DNA from: Parascedosporium putredinis
Taxonomy: Eukaryota > Ascomycota > Sordariomycetes > Microascales > Microascaceae
Reading direction: 5' to 3'
DNA: 64,000 bases
NCBI GenBank assembly: GCA_949357655.1
Contig: CASHTG010000006.1
Coordinates: 186,001-250,000, forward strand
Shown here: positions 1-13,722 of the stretch, piece after piece
Numbering within the stretch: position 1 is the stretch's first letter
How the letters are laid out: every line of letters begins with the position of its first letter
Program-made: the position numbers and the translations under genes
Notes under the pieces: generated by a model
Databases searched by the model: none
What the model was told of the DNA's origin: nothing
Seen by the model: the letters and a program-made list of their open reading frames with translations, nothing else

Positions 1-3000
1 GTATCTGTTGGCCTTGGCGAGGCATTGCTGAGAAAACAAAACCTGCGAACAATAATACTAGTCTATAGTAAGCCCCTTATAGTGTCGGGCCCTTGCGATT
101 CTTCACGTGGCAGACAGCAAGCGTCATCCACCGCGTTGGAACGGCATTGTTGAGCTAGTAAGGGGCGCAAGACTGAGCCTAACGGCGGATTTCCTTCAAT
201 ATAATGTTGAGTAAAGGGCCAACGCATTCAAAGTGCAGCGACGAAAGCCTGCAAGAGGATCCTGTAAGGGAGGCAGAGGAGGGAGGCTAGCAAGGAACGG
301 ATGTAAGGGAGGGCCAAACACGAGAATTCATCGGGTATGTCAAGGAGAGAGAGGCCAGACCAAAAGAAATAGAGGTGATGAGTCCAACTGAGCGATTTTC
401 GTCAGGTGAGGTCGACCTTCATGCTCTTGGCACGAATCTGACAGGGAGCTGTCCCGGAACGGGAAGCTCTGTACCCCGGAGACGATCATTGGGGATGGGA
501 TAGGCAATCAGCCTTAAAAACACGACCACTCTCCCACGATTCACGATTCAGGTGGTCCGAGCCACCCTTGTGCCCTCGAGCACTCAAGTGCACAGAGCAC
601 ACACAGCACTGGGGCTTGCCCTTTGAATCTAGGCACAAAGCGATGAAGGGCACGGAGCTTGTTTGCCATGATGTTTGCTCGGCGAGCGGAGTTATGCGAC
701 ACAAACATCCAATTTTGCAATGTTAATATTAATAAGGATGGGAATCTGGAATGGCATGTTGCGGATTCCTTTCAATCACACCCTACTCTACGCTAGGAAT
801 ATTACAAGCTTTCCCAATTCGCTAGTTGGTGCTCAGGATATTTTCTTCTTCTCTTAATTCTGCTCTCTTGATGACATTTACACGAGCGCGACGTTCTATC
901 AGCCGACTACGCCAGAGTAAATGCTAATAGATCAAAGAAGGTATTGGCCAATGTCAAAATATCCTGTCATGATCACGATTGATTCGGGCTTGCTGGGTGA
1001 GCTTTGTGTACCGAGGTGGACGTCCTGTCAAATCCAATTCCTGGACGACACGCTACCCCCACGAAACCCAAGAGAGCAATGGATCCATCGTATTCAGGTC
1101 ACATGCCGTGAGGATCGTCTCCGGTAGGTGGACGTCTTGACTCGAGACCTCTCGCTATATAAAACTATCTCCGGTGAGGTGGACTTATGAAGAGAAGAAG
1201 CAGCTTTTAATTCCTCCGTCGAAGTGATGCTATTGGCAAAGGGCAATTAAGTCTGGCAGACTTGTAACGTCCAACCCCAAGTTAAATAGCAATCCCGTGG
1301 AGCTGGCCACCCACGCTTTTCGTGTCATTGTGGGCACCAAGAGGAAATGAAGATCCTAGACTCCAACTGCAGAGGCTTCCGGATCTGGTTCCGCCATGCC
1401 ACACCGAGGACTCTAAGGGCCGCCCCTCCACGAGTGATCGACATTGTGGCAGAGCGCCGCTTGGGGGCTTTTAAGGGATGTGCTTGCTTGTTTGTTTGGC
1501 TATCGGCTGAGTTGCAGTTGCAGAGGCGTCACGAGACAGGGGCAAGGAGCCAAGCGCAGCTGGGGTTATTAGTTTTGCGATCCACGCTAGTCAGGCGCAG
1601 CCCACTCACGCTAAGAGGTGCTGCAAGCCCCCGACGATCTGTATCCCTGTATAGCGCAGGGCGGCGCTCTTGATCCCGTTGCAAGCGTCCCGCCTGTGCT
1701 AGAGGTCAGGCGCGGGACGACCCTCCAGAGGCAGAGTGGATTGACATTTGTAAGAACATGGATATCATTTGATGGACGATATCGTTTGGCAAAACAGAAA
1801 CCCTATAGTCTGTGGCCATGGTCGCCGCCAAGCTCGCCCAGTTGCACGCTCTCTTTCTGTGGCGCCGCAGCAGCACCCTCTAAAACAAGGAGATGTGTAT
1901 TACCTCGCCCGCTTCACGATCCAAACGCTTCCTTGGCCCGAGATGACGAAATCTCGTGCTTCAAAGCTTTCAAAGCGCCACCTCCGAGTCTTCGCGACGC
2001 TGGCCGAGAGGCGAGACCCCGAGAGCTGAACGTGCGTGGCCTCGATGACATCCCGCCAAGTTGCAGATCCTCAATGCCGCGCTGCTTTTTTTTGTCCTTT
2101 CTTTTGTATGCGTTCTCTCCCCTTGCTGCTTTTGCTCCTACCGATCTTGGATCTCGATTTGGTTGGCTGCTTCACCGAGACGTCCAACCTTGGCCCCGGT
2201 TCCCGGTTAGCAAACTGTTTTTGAAGCCTTGGCCAACTGGTCTCGCGGTTGATGAGCCTATCTTTATCGTCGTGTTGCAAGGAGGGCACCCTCGAGAGCA
2301 GGGATGTGTGTGCATGATCTCCGCCGATCTCTCTCGCTGCAAGCGCTGTAGGCCGCCGCTGCATCTTCCTCTCGGAGGCTTTCTTTTCCATTCATAATTT
2401 TTTTTTCTGTTTTTCCCTTTTCATCATTCATCTCGTTGGCTCTGTTCTTGATAAAATTAGGTGGCAGGCAAACCAGTCATGCATCCAGGGGTGATCAAAT
2501 CTATCCATCCACCTCCTATTCGGGATGGCAACCACAGTCAACCCAGTATCGTGACATACTCGTAACTGAGGCGGCGCATTTCCCTTCATCTCCTTTTCTG
2601 ATTTTATTTTCGGTAGATTGACTGCGTGGTCGGCACGAGATGCGTGGCGAGACAAAGAAAACATCCCAGATTCCCCCAAGAGGTAAATTTTGGCGATGTT
2701 TTCGGTACAGCTTCGCTACAAGTCTCGCTTTTGTTCCTTCTTTTTTCACTCCGAGTCTCAGAGCACGTTGAAAATTATGCTTCTGCGCCCGTTTCGCTCT
2801 CCCGTGATATTAATACCTGCCTACCTATAGTGAGAATGAGAAACCGCCTCCCTCCCAATAGGCCAATATGCAGATGAGTACATCTGCGTGGCTTTCCCTA
2901 CCATGAGTCGTGCCCTACATGAGGTGGATTCTGCTTTTTCTTTTCTCTTCGCTTTCCCTCTTCTCTCCCTGCCCCTTGGCTGTTTTCTTCGCGGAAGAAG

Positions 3001-3341
3001 AGGGGATGCTGGTCAGCGTGCATCTGTCTCGACGAGTGAAAACACGTCCCATTCAGGGCGCGGAAGCGCTCCGGTTCCTCTATTGCTCGATGCCCCTCCG
3101 ATGATGCAACCGTCATCGAAGCGAAGTTAACTTTCTTTGCTTCCCAACGTAGATCTTGTCGTCCATATCAAGGGACCTGTTCCTCTCACCACGATCCTTT
3201 AAACCGTCCTCTTCCACTCCCTCCTGATATAGAGTCGCCTTGGACAATCATCTCCGCAACTCTGCCTTCACATAGTGATTATCCCGAAACCCATCTCCGC
3301 TTGACCCGCAAGCGCCAGCACCCCTCCGAACGCTTGACACC
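1..3341. other. Intergenic region, left edge to first receptor gene
   Basis: I see no supportable gene here. The longest open frames (for example 1618-2397 on the plus strand) are low-complexity, run through pyrimidine-rich DNA and show no domain, signal peptide or splice structure. The last few hundred bases before 3342 are C/T-rich, as expected for the promoter and 5' leader of the receptor gene that follows. Confidence 0.5.
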
Positions 3342-5068
3342 ATGGTGTATCCCGGCAACATCCCAGGCGAGAGCAATGCTCTGATGGTGCAGATTCCATG
3401 CATCGTCTTCTTCGTCGTGACCCCCATTTTCGTCGGCATCCGAATCTGGTCAAGGATACGGCTGCGATCCGGAATCTCGTGGGATGACTGGACGATTCTA
3501 CTCTCATTTGTAGGCCGATTCTTGCCCCCGAAACTGCGCGAAGACCTATATACCCGGGATAGTAGACTAACGCAGAACCGCCAACTTGCCTTCCAACAGT
3601 TTTGTACGATGATTGTGGCTATTCTCATGATGGTTTCGTGCCACTACGGTTTTGGCAAGCATATCAAGGACTTGTCGGTGCCGAATAAGCTCATGACCCT
3701 CAAGGTACGCGCCTCGCTCCTGAAGGGGCACTACAGGGCCCATTCCGCCATGCGTCTTAGACACAAAACTAACAGCTGTCGGGGTAGACGTTCTACGTTG
3801 CTCAAATCTTCTACAAGATGACCATCAACCTCACCAAAGCGTCCATCCTGCTCCTGTTCCTCCGCATCTTTGTGCAGCGCTGGTTCCGCACCACCTGCTA
3901 CACCCTCCTCTCCATCATCCTCGCGTACATGGTGGCGACGACCTGCTCGTCCATTTTCCAGTGCAGTCCCATTCCCCGCGCGTGGAACCGCACCATTGAC
4001 GGGACGTGCATCTCGCTCACGATGAACTGGAATGCCAACGCCGGGTTCTCGATCGCGACCGACATCATTATCCTTTTCCTCCCCCAGTACCCCATTTGGA
4101 AGTCGAAGCTGCCCGTCTCGCAGAAGAGGGCGTTGATGGGTGTCTTTGCCCTAGGAGGATTGTGCGTGCCTCTCCTTGCTTTCTCCCTCTCTCCCTTGCA
4201 GCCTAGCTCTTTCCCCACATCTGCTTCAGACATTCCTTCCACCCCCTTGCTAACTAAAAATCGGGTAGTGTGACTGTGACAAGTGTGTTGAGGGCCACCA
4301 CGCTCAACTTTTCGACCACGAGTCCCGACACCACTTGTAAGTTGACATCCCCCCCACTCTCGGCCAGTACCTCTGGCCTTTTCATTCGCTCGGCATGTAT
4401 TATGGGGCGAGGCGTATCTACTAGGCTGTAGAGACTACCGAAATTAGGTCACGAAGCAGCCTCAACCCCTGCCGTGGCTTGACCTGAACTCCATTCCCAT
4501 CTGCAGCCCCAACGCATCTTAGTCATGCCTGTCGCTCAACTAGGTTGTTTTCATCTCGGTTTCGCTAACTTTCCTTTGCCTTCCCCTTCCCCCTTTGACT
4601 AGACGATATCGCCTCCACCCTCTGGACCATGATCGAGATGCACGTAGCCATCGTCTGCGCGTGCCTCCCCATGTGCAAGCTGCCCCTCACCTACGTCTTC
4701 CCCAAGGTCTTCTCCGCCGTCTCAGGCTCCTCGGCGCCATCGGACGGCCGCTCCAACCCGCACAGCGACTCCAGCCGTGGCGGTGCCGGCAGCGGCAGCC
4801 ATTCGCGCCACGAGTGGTCCGGCTACACGTCCAAGAAGGAGCAGCTTAGCAAAGGGGGTCTCCACCTGGCGAGCGTGTCGACCACGACGCGCACGGGCGA
4901 CGACACGAGCGAGGAGTACATGCTCGAGACGGTGGCGAGGTCGCACGGGCCCGAGGACGTCGAGAAGGGGGCATGACTCCGGAGCAGGCGGCGCGGCGGT
5001 CGCACATTCGCATGACGAGGGACTATAGCGTGAGCTACGACGACGACGCTGCCGGTCTCCGGAAATGA
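3342..5068 (+). CDS. PTH11-like seven-transmembrane receptor (fungal rhodopsin domain)
   Basis: Integral plasma-membrane protein of the fungal rhodopsin/PTH11-like family, putative G-protein-coupled sensors of surface or host cues. Proposed exons are 3342-3509, 3600-3704, 3788-4161, 4269-4336 and 4603 onward; all introns are GT-AG and their phases agree. Family marks are SWDDWTILLSF after the first helix, KMTINLTKASILLLFLRIF in the central helix, QCSPIPRAWN, a FSIATDIIILFLPQYPIWK helix, and DIASTLWTMIEMHVAIVCAC before the cytosolic tail. As given the frame stops at 4976 (362 residues). One extra G in the GGGGG run at 4967-4971 would extend it to 5068 (393 residues) through a tail with DYSVSYDDD, which resembles the tail of the next receptor. 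Ligand and coupling are unknown. The 5' end is the first ATG before a hydrophobic helix. Confidence 0.85.
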
Positions 5069-6153
5069 TTGCCTGCAGAAAAGCAAGCGCTCGTTCTTTT
5101 TGTTGTTTCATTTCTTTTTCTTTTTTTGGTCTCTTCTTGTTTCTTTCCTTTTTCTTTTGTCTCTCTACTTCCCTGGACAGTCAGGCTTCCGTAATTGGTG
5201 AGCGGGCTTGCGACGGCGGGCGCTCGGAGCATTTTACCTCCCACACGTAATGCGAGGAAGTGCAGCTGAGGGGAGCAGAAAGAAAAGCAAAATCAGGACT
5301 AGGTACAGCGGCAAGGTGCGGCTGGAGAGTGGCAAGTCTTCGGTGTGTATTACTTTTCTTTTTATCAGCGGGATTCGGATTAGGGCATACTGGTGACATC
5401 TTGGTACTCGGTAGTAATACCTCCCCAAAACGGGAATTGATCTTTTTGGTCACAATGCGGTACCTGTTCTCTTGCTTTTCGCCTAGTTTCCCATGTTGAG
5501 ATCATTTCTTTTCGTGGGCGCCCCCTTGTGGTCTTAGCTCGCTCGATCGGGTTGTTCTCCTTCGCCAGCAGTTACCCAATCCCCCTGCTCCGCATCAAGT
5601 TCGCGTAGATTTGCTTCTTCGTGTGCGTTTTGAGGAAATGGCGCGTACAGCATGTCCCAGGAAGCGTGTCTCGTGTCGGACGAACCCGGGTTAGTTTTGG
5701 GCCCTTCTCCACGACCACCCATTCTTCAACCGCGGGCTTGGAACTACAGGCGCTCTGTGAGCGTGCGAGACTCGGGGGCCTGCAGTGATCCGGCGGAGTG
5801 ATGGTCTGGTCGTCGTCAAAGGAATGCAGCCCATTCTACGTTTCGTGGTTGCTCGTACTTCATATCGGACGCGTTGGCTATTTGGGTGGTCGCATTCCGG
5901 CAGTGCAGCCCCTCCTCGATGTCGGTGGAGTAACCAAGCAGCTATAGATTGCTTTTTAACATGGCACCCACCTACCATATTCCCATTTCTGAAGGACGTC
6001 GAAGATGGTGTCAAGATCCAAGTACCGAGCTTCCTGCGTCTACTGTGATAAGGATGTATAGGGGCGAAAACTCAGGATATAGAATCCATAGGAGCGTGAC
6101 TCCTAACACACCTCGCAAAGACTGTCTTCAGAGGCCATCAGTAGGAGAAAACG

Positions 6154-6190
<37 letters not shown>

Positions 6191-7795
6191 ACTCTGACGT
6201 CCATCTTTGTCGCGCTTGACATGCCCAGATTAGGGGCTTGTGCTATATTATACTGGCTTCCTGCCAGTTATAATCCACAATTCTATTGCGAGATAAGCGC
6301 AGTCGCGTAGCGATTGACTAGGTAAAATGGCAAACATCGCGTTTACGTGAACATTATTGTCCCAAGGAACCGTAGCTGGGGCGGGCGTGGCCCTGAAGAG
6401 GTCCACCTTCCTTGGGAGTTGACTGACTTGGGTTACACGACGCGCCGTGTCTTGGACTGGCTGCGAGAATTCCCCATCGCCCTTTTGGCCAGAGCTGCCG
6501 ATCAGATCGAGTCGTCAAAAGTCCCACTCGGGTCAGGGAAGATCAAGATGGCCAGCCTACCGGGTCACAATGATCCCGAGGGACTGGGCCTGGAGTTTGA
6601 CACTTTCCGCACACCCGGTAAGACAATGGTTCCTCACCCCCTGCTCATAGTAACTGCTCGTATATCGGCGATCGCGCGGCGGGAGGGATAGGGGACATGA
6701 TGGCTACGTCCACACGTCCCGGCACCTTGGTTCAGTGAATGGTTGCAAGACACATTATGGGCTATTTTGTCAACGATCGCGATCTTGGCAAGACTTCCAG
6801 ATATCCCCAAGGCCACTCCCATCTATTGGTATACCCGGAGGAGGGGTTCGTTAACTGTAGGAGAGTGGCGCGTTGGGTAGACCGGGGCACGGGGCAAGAT
6901 GTGGACGTTGTACGCCGAGAAGCCGTGAAGATGATCATTGCCAGATAGAGACCGTGACAGCGGCACAACAGCGGCAGGGCACGAGTTAGTCAAACCATAC
7001 ATAATTTCGGGTTCATCCACCACGTGTTCGGCGCGTCGCCCCGGATCCCTCGACAACTATATGTACGATGTCGACTGCCCATCGGGAATAAGAAGTCGGT
7101 TCGGCCCCACTCGCGCGATTCTCGTTCGGGGATCAAATGGCCGTTATACAGTGAAGCCCTGCACTGCGACGTAAACTCCACAGGAATAGGGTTATAACTG
7201 AATACTAAAACGACCGAAAAGAAGCACGAGAGTGCAATGGTCGAAAGCGGCATACGAACACGTCATGAGTCTTATGCCGACCCACCGGATTCTCGTGTAT
7301 TTGTACCAGAGGCTGGGCCATCCGGCTGATCGATATGAAAAGAATTGGCCCTGCGGATGGGGGATTTGTGGAGAGAACAGCTCAAAGTCGTGGATTGGGT
7401 GTGAAAGCACAGCTGGGTCCACACAAAGCCCCATTTTCACCTGAAAATACTGGAACCATGAACCCAGCATCGCGAGCCTCGGTAACTGTCGGCCGACCGA
7501 TCCCCTGGCTGATCGGCATGGTTGTGGGGTTGAAACTGGGGCACCAATTCACAACCTTGCTAGTCCGGCTTGTTAGGGCGGAAAGACTCGGGCGCAGGTG
7601 AATCATGAATTAACGTGAAGCAGAACTGGTTGGATCATTGAGGGTATGAAGAAAGGATGTGGTATCACTTTATTGCGCATTAATATAGTATCTAGGTATT
7701 TTTCTACCAAAAAAGAGAAAAAGATGTATGAAAAGAAAGGCCGAGCACCTTTTACCTGCGCCTCTCCGTCATTAAACTAGCATGGGGGCCTGCCT
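5069..7795. other. Intergenic region between two receptor genes
   Basis: No convincing gene. Open frames at 6347-6691 and 6739-6948 (plus) look mildly protein-like, and a GTAAGA donor lies near 6619, but I found no recognisable domain or consistent splice model. The first 150 bases are T-rich and probably hold the 3' end of the preceding receptor transcript. The rest has no repeat or RNA structure that I can support. Confidence 0.4.
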
Positions 7796-9519
7796 TTAGG
7801 ACTTGCCCGACGATGCGTCGCTCGTCGCCCTCGCGGACGACAAGTCCCTCATTTGCACGAGGGCCGACTCGTCGCTGTACTGCACCTCGAACGTCTTCTT
7901 GTACATGATTCCTTCGGCGTTGGCAGAGCGATGCACCGGCAACCCGGAGGCAACGGCACCGGCACGGCTGTTGCCAATCTTGCCCGAGGCGCTGGGCTGG
8001 TTGCGGTAGCCGGCGCCGTAGCCGGTGTTGATGGTGCTCTCGTTGAAGATGGAGAAGGCGCGGGCGAGAGCGATGCGCAGCGTGGGCATGCAGGCGCAGA
8101 TGATGCCGACGTTGATCTCGATGACGGACCAGATCGTGACGGAGGTGTTATCCCAGGTGGGGTTGTGGGAGTTGGCAAAGGTGACGAGGGATCGCAGGCG
8201 GAGGATACTGACGATGGTGACACTGGAAAGGTAGACAGGGAGAGTTAGAAAATCTGAGACTGTAACATGGATATACATGCCGAAGGAGGAAGGACTAGAA
8301 ACTGAAACAAACGCAATAACGGGAGGAGAAACTCACAAAGTGCCGACAAAGAACATCAGGCCAACTCCGAGCTTTCTCTTCCAGTGGAGCTTGATCTTGG
8401 GTAGCTGGGAGAGTGGGATGCCGAGCATCCACACATCGAGGACGATGCTGATGATGGCGTTGGCCCAAGCAATCGCGTTGACGTTGACGCATTTCCCGTC
8501 TCCCTCGCCATCCCACTTTGTCCAGAAGTAGCTAATGGGCTGGCACTGGAACGTGGCGGTGATGGAAAAGACGAGGCCGAGGAGGATGTTGAAGGCCATG
8601 GTGGCCCACAGGATCCTGCGGATGCCGATGGCCGGGAAAATGCGCAGGTAGAAGAAGAGGATGGAGACCTTGAGCAGGGTGACGTTGATGAAGTATAGAA
8701 TCTCCATGACGTAAAAGTACATGCCGAACCGGGTAATCGTCTCGTAGGGCAGCGTCCAGACATCCTGGCCGAGTCCGTTGGCGGCCGTTCCGTGGATGGA
8801 GAGGGCGGTGCTGGGCGCGCCGGCGGCGGCGACGAGCAGGATGGACCAGTCGTCGGCCGTCAGGCCCATCTTGGCCACCCAGCCCTTGAAGATGAGGCGG
8901 GACGCGACGAAGACGCCGGTGATGATGCCGAGGACGGCGGCGACGTCCTTGACTTCTTGGGACTTGTTCCGGATGGGCATGTCGCACCCGGTGTAGGTGA
9001 TATTCTTGGTGACTGGAAACGGGGAGTACTTTTAGCACGGAGAGCTAGAGAGTCCGCTCTTGCAGGCAGGGGAAATGATGGTGACTTACAAAGCGCCTCC
9101 TTCATGCTGCAGGACGTGAGGATGCAGACCTCGATGGCTGCTTGGAGCTCATCGTTGGTGCAGAGACAGGTGTTGTCCGTTAGTTCGCAGGATGAGGCTT
9201 CAATGCTGGACTTGAGGCAGTCGACCTGTTTCCGGGGAGCAGGCAAGGCAGTTAGCATGTCAAGCCCACAAAAAAAAAAGGAAAGATGGGCGGGGAGGGG
9301 ACCCCAAATAGACCCGCACGTATGTGACGTTCGATATGTGACAGAAAAAAAGAAAACATGGGGAAAGGCAAGGGGAAGGACCAGAGTCGAAGGTGTTTGT
9401 CGAGAACATACCGCACAGCTGGGGAGGATGGACAAAGAGTCGGCGAGGCCTTCGCCAAGCGCGGCGGGGAGGCAGCTCAACAGCAGAGCTGTCGAGGCGA
9501 AAAGAGACTGCAGTCTCAT
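7796..9519 (-). CDS. CFEM-domain PTH11-like seven-transmembrane receptor
   Basis: Exons 9519-9412, 9225-9090, 9012-8337 and 8222-7796 join to 448 codons with consistent phases and no frame break. It is the only gene in the window that needs no correction. The N-terminal signal peptide (MRLQSLFASTALLLSCLP) is followed by a CFEM domain with eight cysteines, including DNTCLCTN, and ending at TYTGC. Seven membrane segments follow, with the family marks ADDWSILL, KVSILFFYLRIFP, FQCQPISYFW, IISIVLDVWMLGIPL and SVIEINVGIICACMPTLR, then a Ser/Ala-rich tail with FEVQYSDES. By family knowledge this is the PTH11 class: an extracellular cysteine-rich CFEM module on a GPCR-like core, linked in plant pathogens to surface recognition. 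The ligand is not predictable. It runs tail-to-tail with the receptor at 3342. Confidence 0.93.
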
Positions 9520-12500
9520 GGCGAGTTGTGCCTCTTTTTCTTTGTTCGTTTTTTTCAAAACAAAAAAAGGGCCAGCAACCGTCCAGGAACGAGATCCTGC
9601 CAGGAGAGACCGGGGGCGGAGGGGACGGGGGTGGAGGGGGTTGATGAATGAAATCGATGCGACGGACCCAGCGCAGGGGACTGGAAGAGAAGAGGCTCCC
9701 GGGAGAGAAAAGAACAAAAAAGTGGCCCGGATGCACGCACGTCTATCAAATGTAGGCCGTAACGAAAACGAGTGTAGCGGGCAGTGTCCCGAGCTGCGCT
9801 GCGTGGGAAAAGGCTGGGAGAAAGATCCAAGGATGTGTGTGGGCTCCCAACGCCCCGAACAAGAAGGCGACATCTTGACGGAAAGTGGACCGGACTACTG
9901 GGTCGGCGTTGGACCCTCTTCACAGTCTCCTGAGCTAACAGGTGAAGCTACCCACAGTATCGTATCAATCGTAGATTCGAGGACAAGAGATACGGAAAAA
10001 TCAATAGTTGTAAAGTTAACACGGCGGGTGTAACAACGTGGCCCCCTCCCTCCTCCATACTTCTCCCCCTTCTCCTCCCCTGTCCCCTGCCTCCCCTGGG
10101 GCCGTTTTAGCTCATGGGCACAAAATGAGGTGACGGGGTAGTAGGAGAGAAGAACGGACAAGGAACAAGGAACCGCATGTCACGGTTTCAACAGATGATC
10201 AATCAGGGCGAGCATGGCTGAAAAGAAAAATGGGCTTGTGCGGCATCGGGAAAATGCCACCTTGGGACATGCCAAGGTCCCTGCTTGCCCTTGAAAAAAA
10301 AAAAAAAACGGGGTCCTCCCTCCCTAGGACTAGGCCGGGTGACGACGTCTAACAGACAGCGGAAAAGCCAAACCGCTAAGCGGGCTTTACAGGGTGGCTT
10401 GCGGTGGGAAGTGCGTGGAAGATCCGGGTTTTGGAAGATGGGTCGAGTGATGGGAGGAACAACTAGGCCCGGACTAGGTGTTTTCTAGACCGATTTTGAG
10501 AGGCTTTGGTGGTTTTTCTTCCCCCTTCCTCCCCTTGCCAATCCAGGGTAGTGCGGAATTGGAACGAATCCATGACATGACCCAAGTCCCGAAGGGTGGC
10601 AGGATGGCGAAGTGGCGTTTTTCTTCTTTTTGTTCTTTCCCAAGGAGAGAGTGGTCCTCGTGGCGAAAAACATTGGCAGATTGGTTGGATGGACAAAAGT
10701 TACTTCTGATTATTTGATGATTTTGGTTAGTCGCGCCCATTCATTCAATATCCCAGTTGGCTTCTAATTATCGCTTTCGACACACAAATCAAAGTAGGTT
10801 TGGCGTTGGCGGTGTTGTCTTTCGTGGAAGTTCAATTTGGCCGTTATCAAATTGGGGTTACACATACTACTTGCAAGCAACGTAACAATCAATACATAGG
10901 GGAAGATAGCCTTGCAAAAGAGGGGGAAAAAGTGTCTGGGGTTTCGTTCGAGGACGAGGACTCGACGATTCGGTCGGTAAGGATGCCGAGCGCCGGCGTG
11001 GTGCCCGCGGACGGTGCAATCGCGGCTGGGCTGCCTGCGGGAACCCACAGGAGCTCAGAGAAAGGCCCTTTTGGCCCGGCCCAGCTTCGGGAGCTTGGAC
11101 AGGAGCTGCCTTTGGAGCACGCTTCTTTACTACAATGACGATGAGATCGACCTCGAGGAGGAGAGTCTCAGCCCTGGAATCTGTGCATCTTTCGCGCCCG
11201 GGCCAAATTAGCCCGGGCGAGCCATTGATCGGCACTGACTGTCCGTGAGGTGGCTCGTCCTTCCGCGCCCCTCCCCTCCCTTCCCCTTGTAGTGCTCAGG
11301 CCTCTCTCAGCTCAACACTCTGTGGGCTTGAGAGCAGCTCGACGAGCGAGCGCAGAAGAGGGTTACCCGTTTGGCCTGGCGTCCCTCCGCCCCCTTTCCC
11401 GGACGGAGTAAGAGGGCGACCTCGGTACGGAGTTTGATAGGTGCGCGACGCCACCTTTTCCATAGGAGGAAATAAAAAGAAAACGCAGAGCCTTGATGGG
11501 GAGGGAAAGAGCAAGAGAATTGAAAAGGACAAAGAAGATGAGGGAGTGGAGAGAGGACCGGCCGAATAGCCTTTCCGGTGATGGGTTGATCGCTCGTGAG
11601 ACACGAGAAAGATCTTCTAATGCCGGAGGATTCGACGTTCTCGGTATGGTCCGCCCCAGCTTCCCGTCATGATTCGCTCCTAGGCTTGATGCACTAAAGG
11701 AATGATGGGGCGTCGAGAGACCCACCATCCGAGTAGTCTGGCGCTAGTCAAAGGTATCGCCCCGACCATGGCTCCGAGCGGTCCAATCAAGCAGCCAAGA
11801 GGCCATGCCATCTTTTGGGTCGGAAGGGGAGCTCACTGGAGACGGTTTCGGGATGAAATTGGCGGGTTGGAAACGAAGAAGAAGAAATACAGGGGGAAAT
11901 ACAAGAGTAGACTCTAGAAGACGCAGAAAGGAAGCAGACGAGGGTTTCGGGATGGCCCGAAGAGAAGGGCCGCGGGCGAGGATCAGTCAAGTGCGTGGTG
12001 TTGCTTGATTGCGCGCTGACCCTTCTTTCTTGGAGATTGATCAATTGATCGTCTGCGGCGCGTGTGGATATGCCAGGACAATATTTACCGTGTGGTCTTC
12101 ATGCATTGAGATTTGCGCTGCCCCAAGATTTCGACTAGTCGAAATGCTCAGATAATCCTCAATTCCAATTCTAGGGCGTCAAATCTTCATAGATTTCCCC
12201 GCGGAGCTGGCGGAAATGAAATTTCCTGCGATGGAAATCATTTTGGGTCTCGCCTCCCTCCGTGAACAGTAAGCCTATATTGATATTAGTGCTCGAGCAA
12301 GGGGGAAAGGTAGACAGGGTAAAGAAAACGCTGCTCTCGGACCGGAGGCGTCTCGTCCATCGGCTCCGTAGAACGGCTTGCTCATATCCTTGACGGTAGG
12401 TACAAGCGGACGGGCACGATGCCTTCTAGGTCCAGATCAGAACAATCAATGATGTTGAAGGGGTCATTTATTGGGGGATAAGCTGGGCGCGGTCGTAATC

Positions 12501-12721
12501 TAACTACCGGCGCATTGTAGGCTCGACGGGCCCTCGATTCGAGGGCCGTGGCTGACAAGCCACACGCTATGGCATTCCCGAACATGGTAGGACCCCCGAT
12601 ATCGACCTTCTCCAAACGGCTCGATGGCCGCGCGACGATGTCAGCTTCTAGCCCTACGACGGGGTAATCTTCGGACGTTGGCCCGCTACTTGCCACGCTT
12701 GAAAGCTATCAACTGATGGAT

Positions 12722-12772
<51 letters not shown>

Positions 12773-13722
12773 TGCCGGAGCGCGCAACAATGTCATCCGC
12801 GGGGCCTAATTCTTGAGGCCGGAGGCTTGACGGCTCCACGGACCAGTCCAGTCTTTGGCTTCTTTTTCTCGGAAGGGTGGGGGTGGTCGGAGCCCTGTTG
12901 AGCCTGGGCCACTAGCTCCTACAAGTCGAGTCGTTGGCGTTGTTCGTCCTTCCCTCATCCCAGCAATTCCCGCCTATTATGCTTTGATCAGGGCTAGTGT
13001 TGGCGGGGATCATTAGGCTTCGGTGGCGCTACTCACTGGAGCAACCTCCCTCCCCTTTGAAGACAGCGTCAATGGCGGCGCACGTCCGAGGCGGAAGGAT
13101 CATCCAGCGAACGTCGCGGCAGATTGGGATTGGACGAGGCGGAACAGGTCGATCGTTGAGCAACGTGCGCATGATGGATCCGAGAATCACACTAAGTTAC
13201 ACGGGCCCAGCATGCCCCCTTCCCAGGCGAAGGAACGCAGGGCGCGACGCAGGGCCTAGCCAGGTTCCGTTCGTCACTTTAATATCTCGAATGTGAACAT
13301 AACCCCACTTTCCCTGTACGCTAAACTGCTGGGCGATTTGAACGATATAGAACTGTGGGAGAAGCACGTTGCACGGGGACCCGATCATGAACGCTCTTCG
13401 TCTTGGGCCTAGTGGCGCCAAGCTTGATATCGGAATGCTCAGAAAGATACGGGGAGAGGACTGAGGCAGGTACGTTCTTGGGCTTAGTATGTTTTGTTTT
13501 TAAATGATTTTCTAGTGCGCCCGCGCATCAACGGATCGGCAGTCGATGAGCAGAGCTGATATCTCATCAGAGGTGCGCATTTGGTGATCGTCAGGTCCAC
13601 CGTGCCCCACGAGCCCGGCGATCGTGGCCGTCCATCACGTTTGCGCCTGAGGCTTGGCAGCCCCTAACAAGAGAAGAGAAACAGCAGAAGAAAGAGATGG
13701 GGTGGGAAAGCGCTCATGCCGA
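9520..13722. other. Intergenic region, 4.2 kb, no recognised gene
   Basis: Nothing supportable as a gene. Large open frames near the left side are shadows of the CFEM gene and its leader. The region holds a 14-base A run (10294-10307), a long GT microsatellite (12724-12765) and mixed purine/pyrimidine stretches. Frames at 10867-11235 and 12382-12696 (minus) show no domain. Confidence 0.45.
12724..12765. repeat. (GT)21 microsatellite
   Basis: About 42 bases of uninterrupted GT dinucleotide, followed by a degenerate TATGTGCGTG end. The Cys-Val and Thr-His peptides read from it on either strand are artefacts. Confidence 0.97.

Noticed and set aside
1618..2397. 259-codon plus-strand open frame
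   Set aside because: No domain, low-complexity Ser/Pro/Leu-rich peptide, overlapping open frames on the other strand, no splice signals.
6347..6946. Two adjacent plus-strand frames with protein-like composition
   Set aside because: I tried to join them through the GTAAGA donor near 6619, but no acceptor gave a sustained or recognisable continuation.
8792..10033. 413-codon open frame on the plus strand and a 337-codon frame on the minus strand over the CFEM receptor
   Set aside because: Both are shadows of the GC-biased third codon positions and introns of the spliced CFEM-PTH11 gene, which explains the region with a complete domain set.
12716..12901. Cys-Val repeat peptide
   Set aside because: Product of the GT microsatellite.
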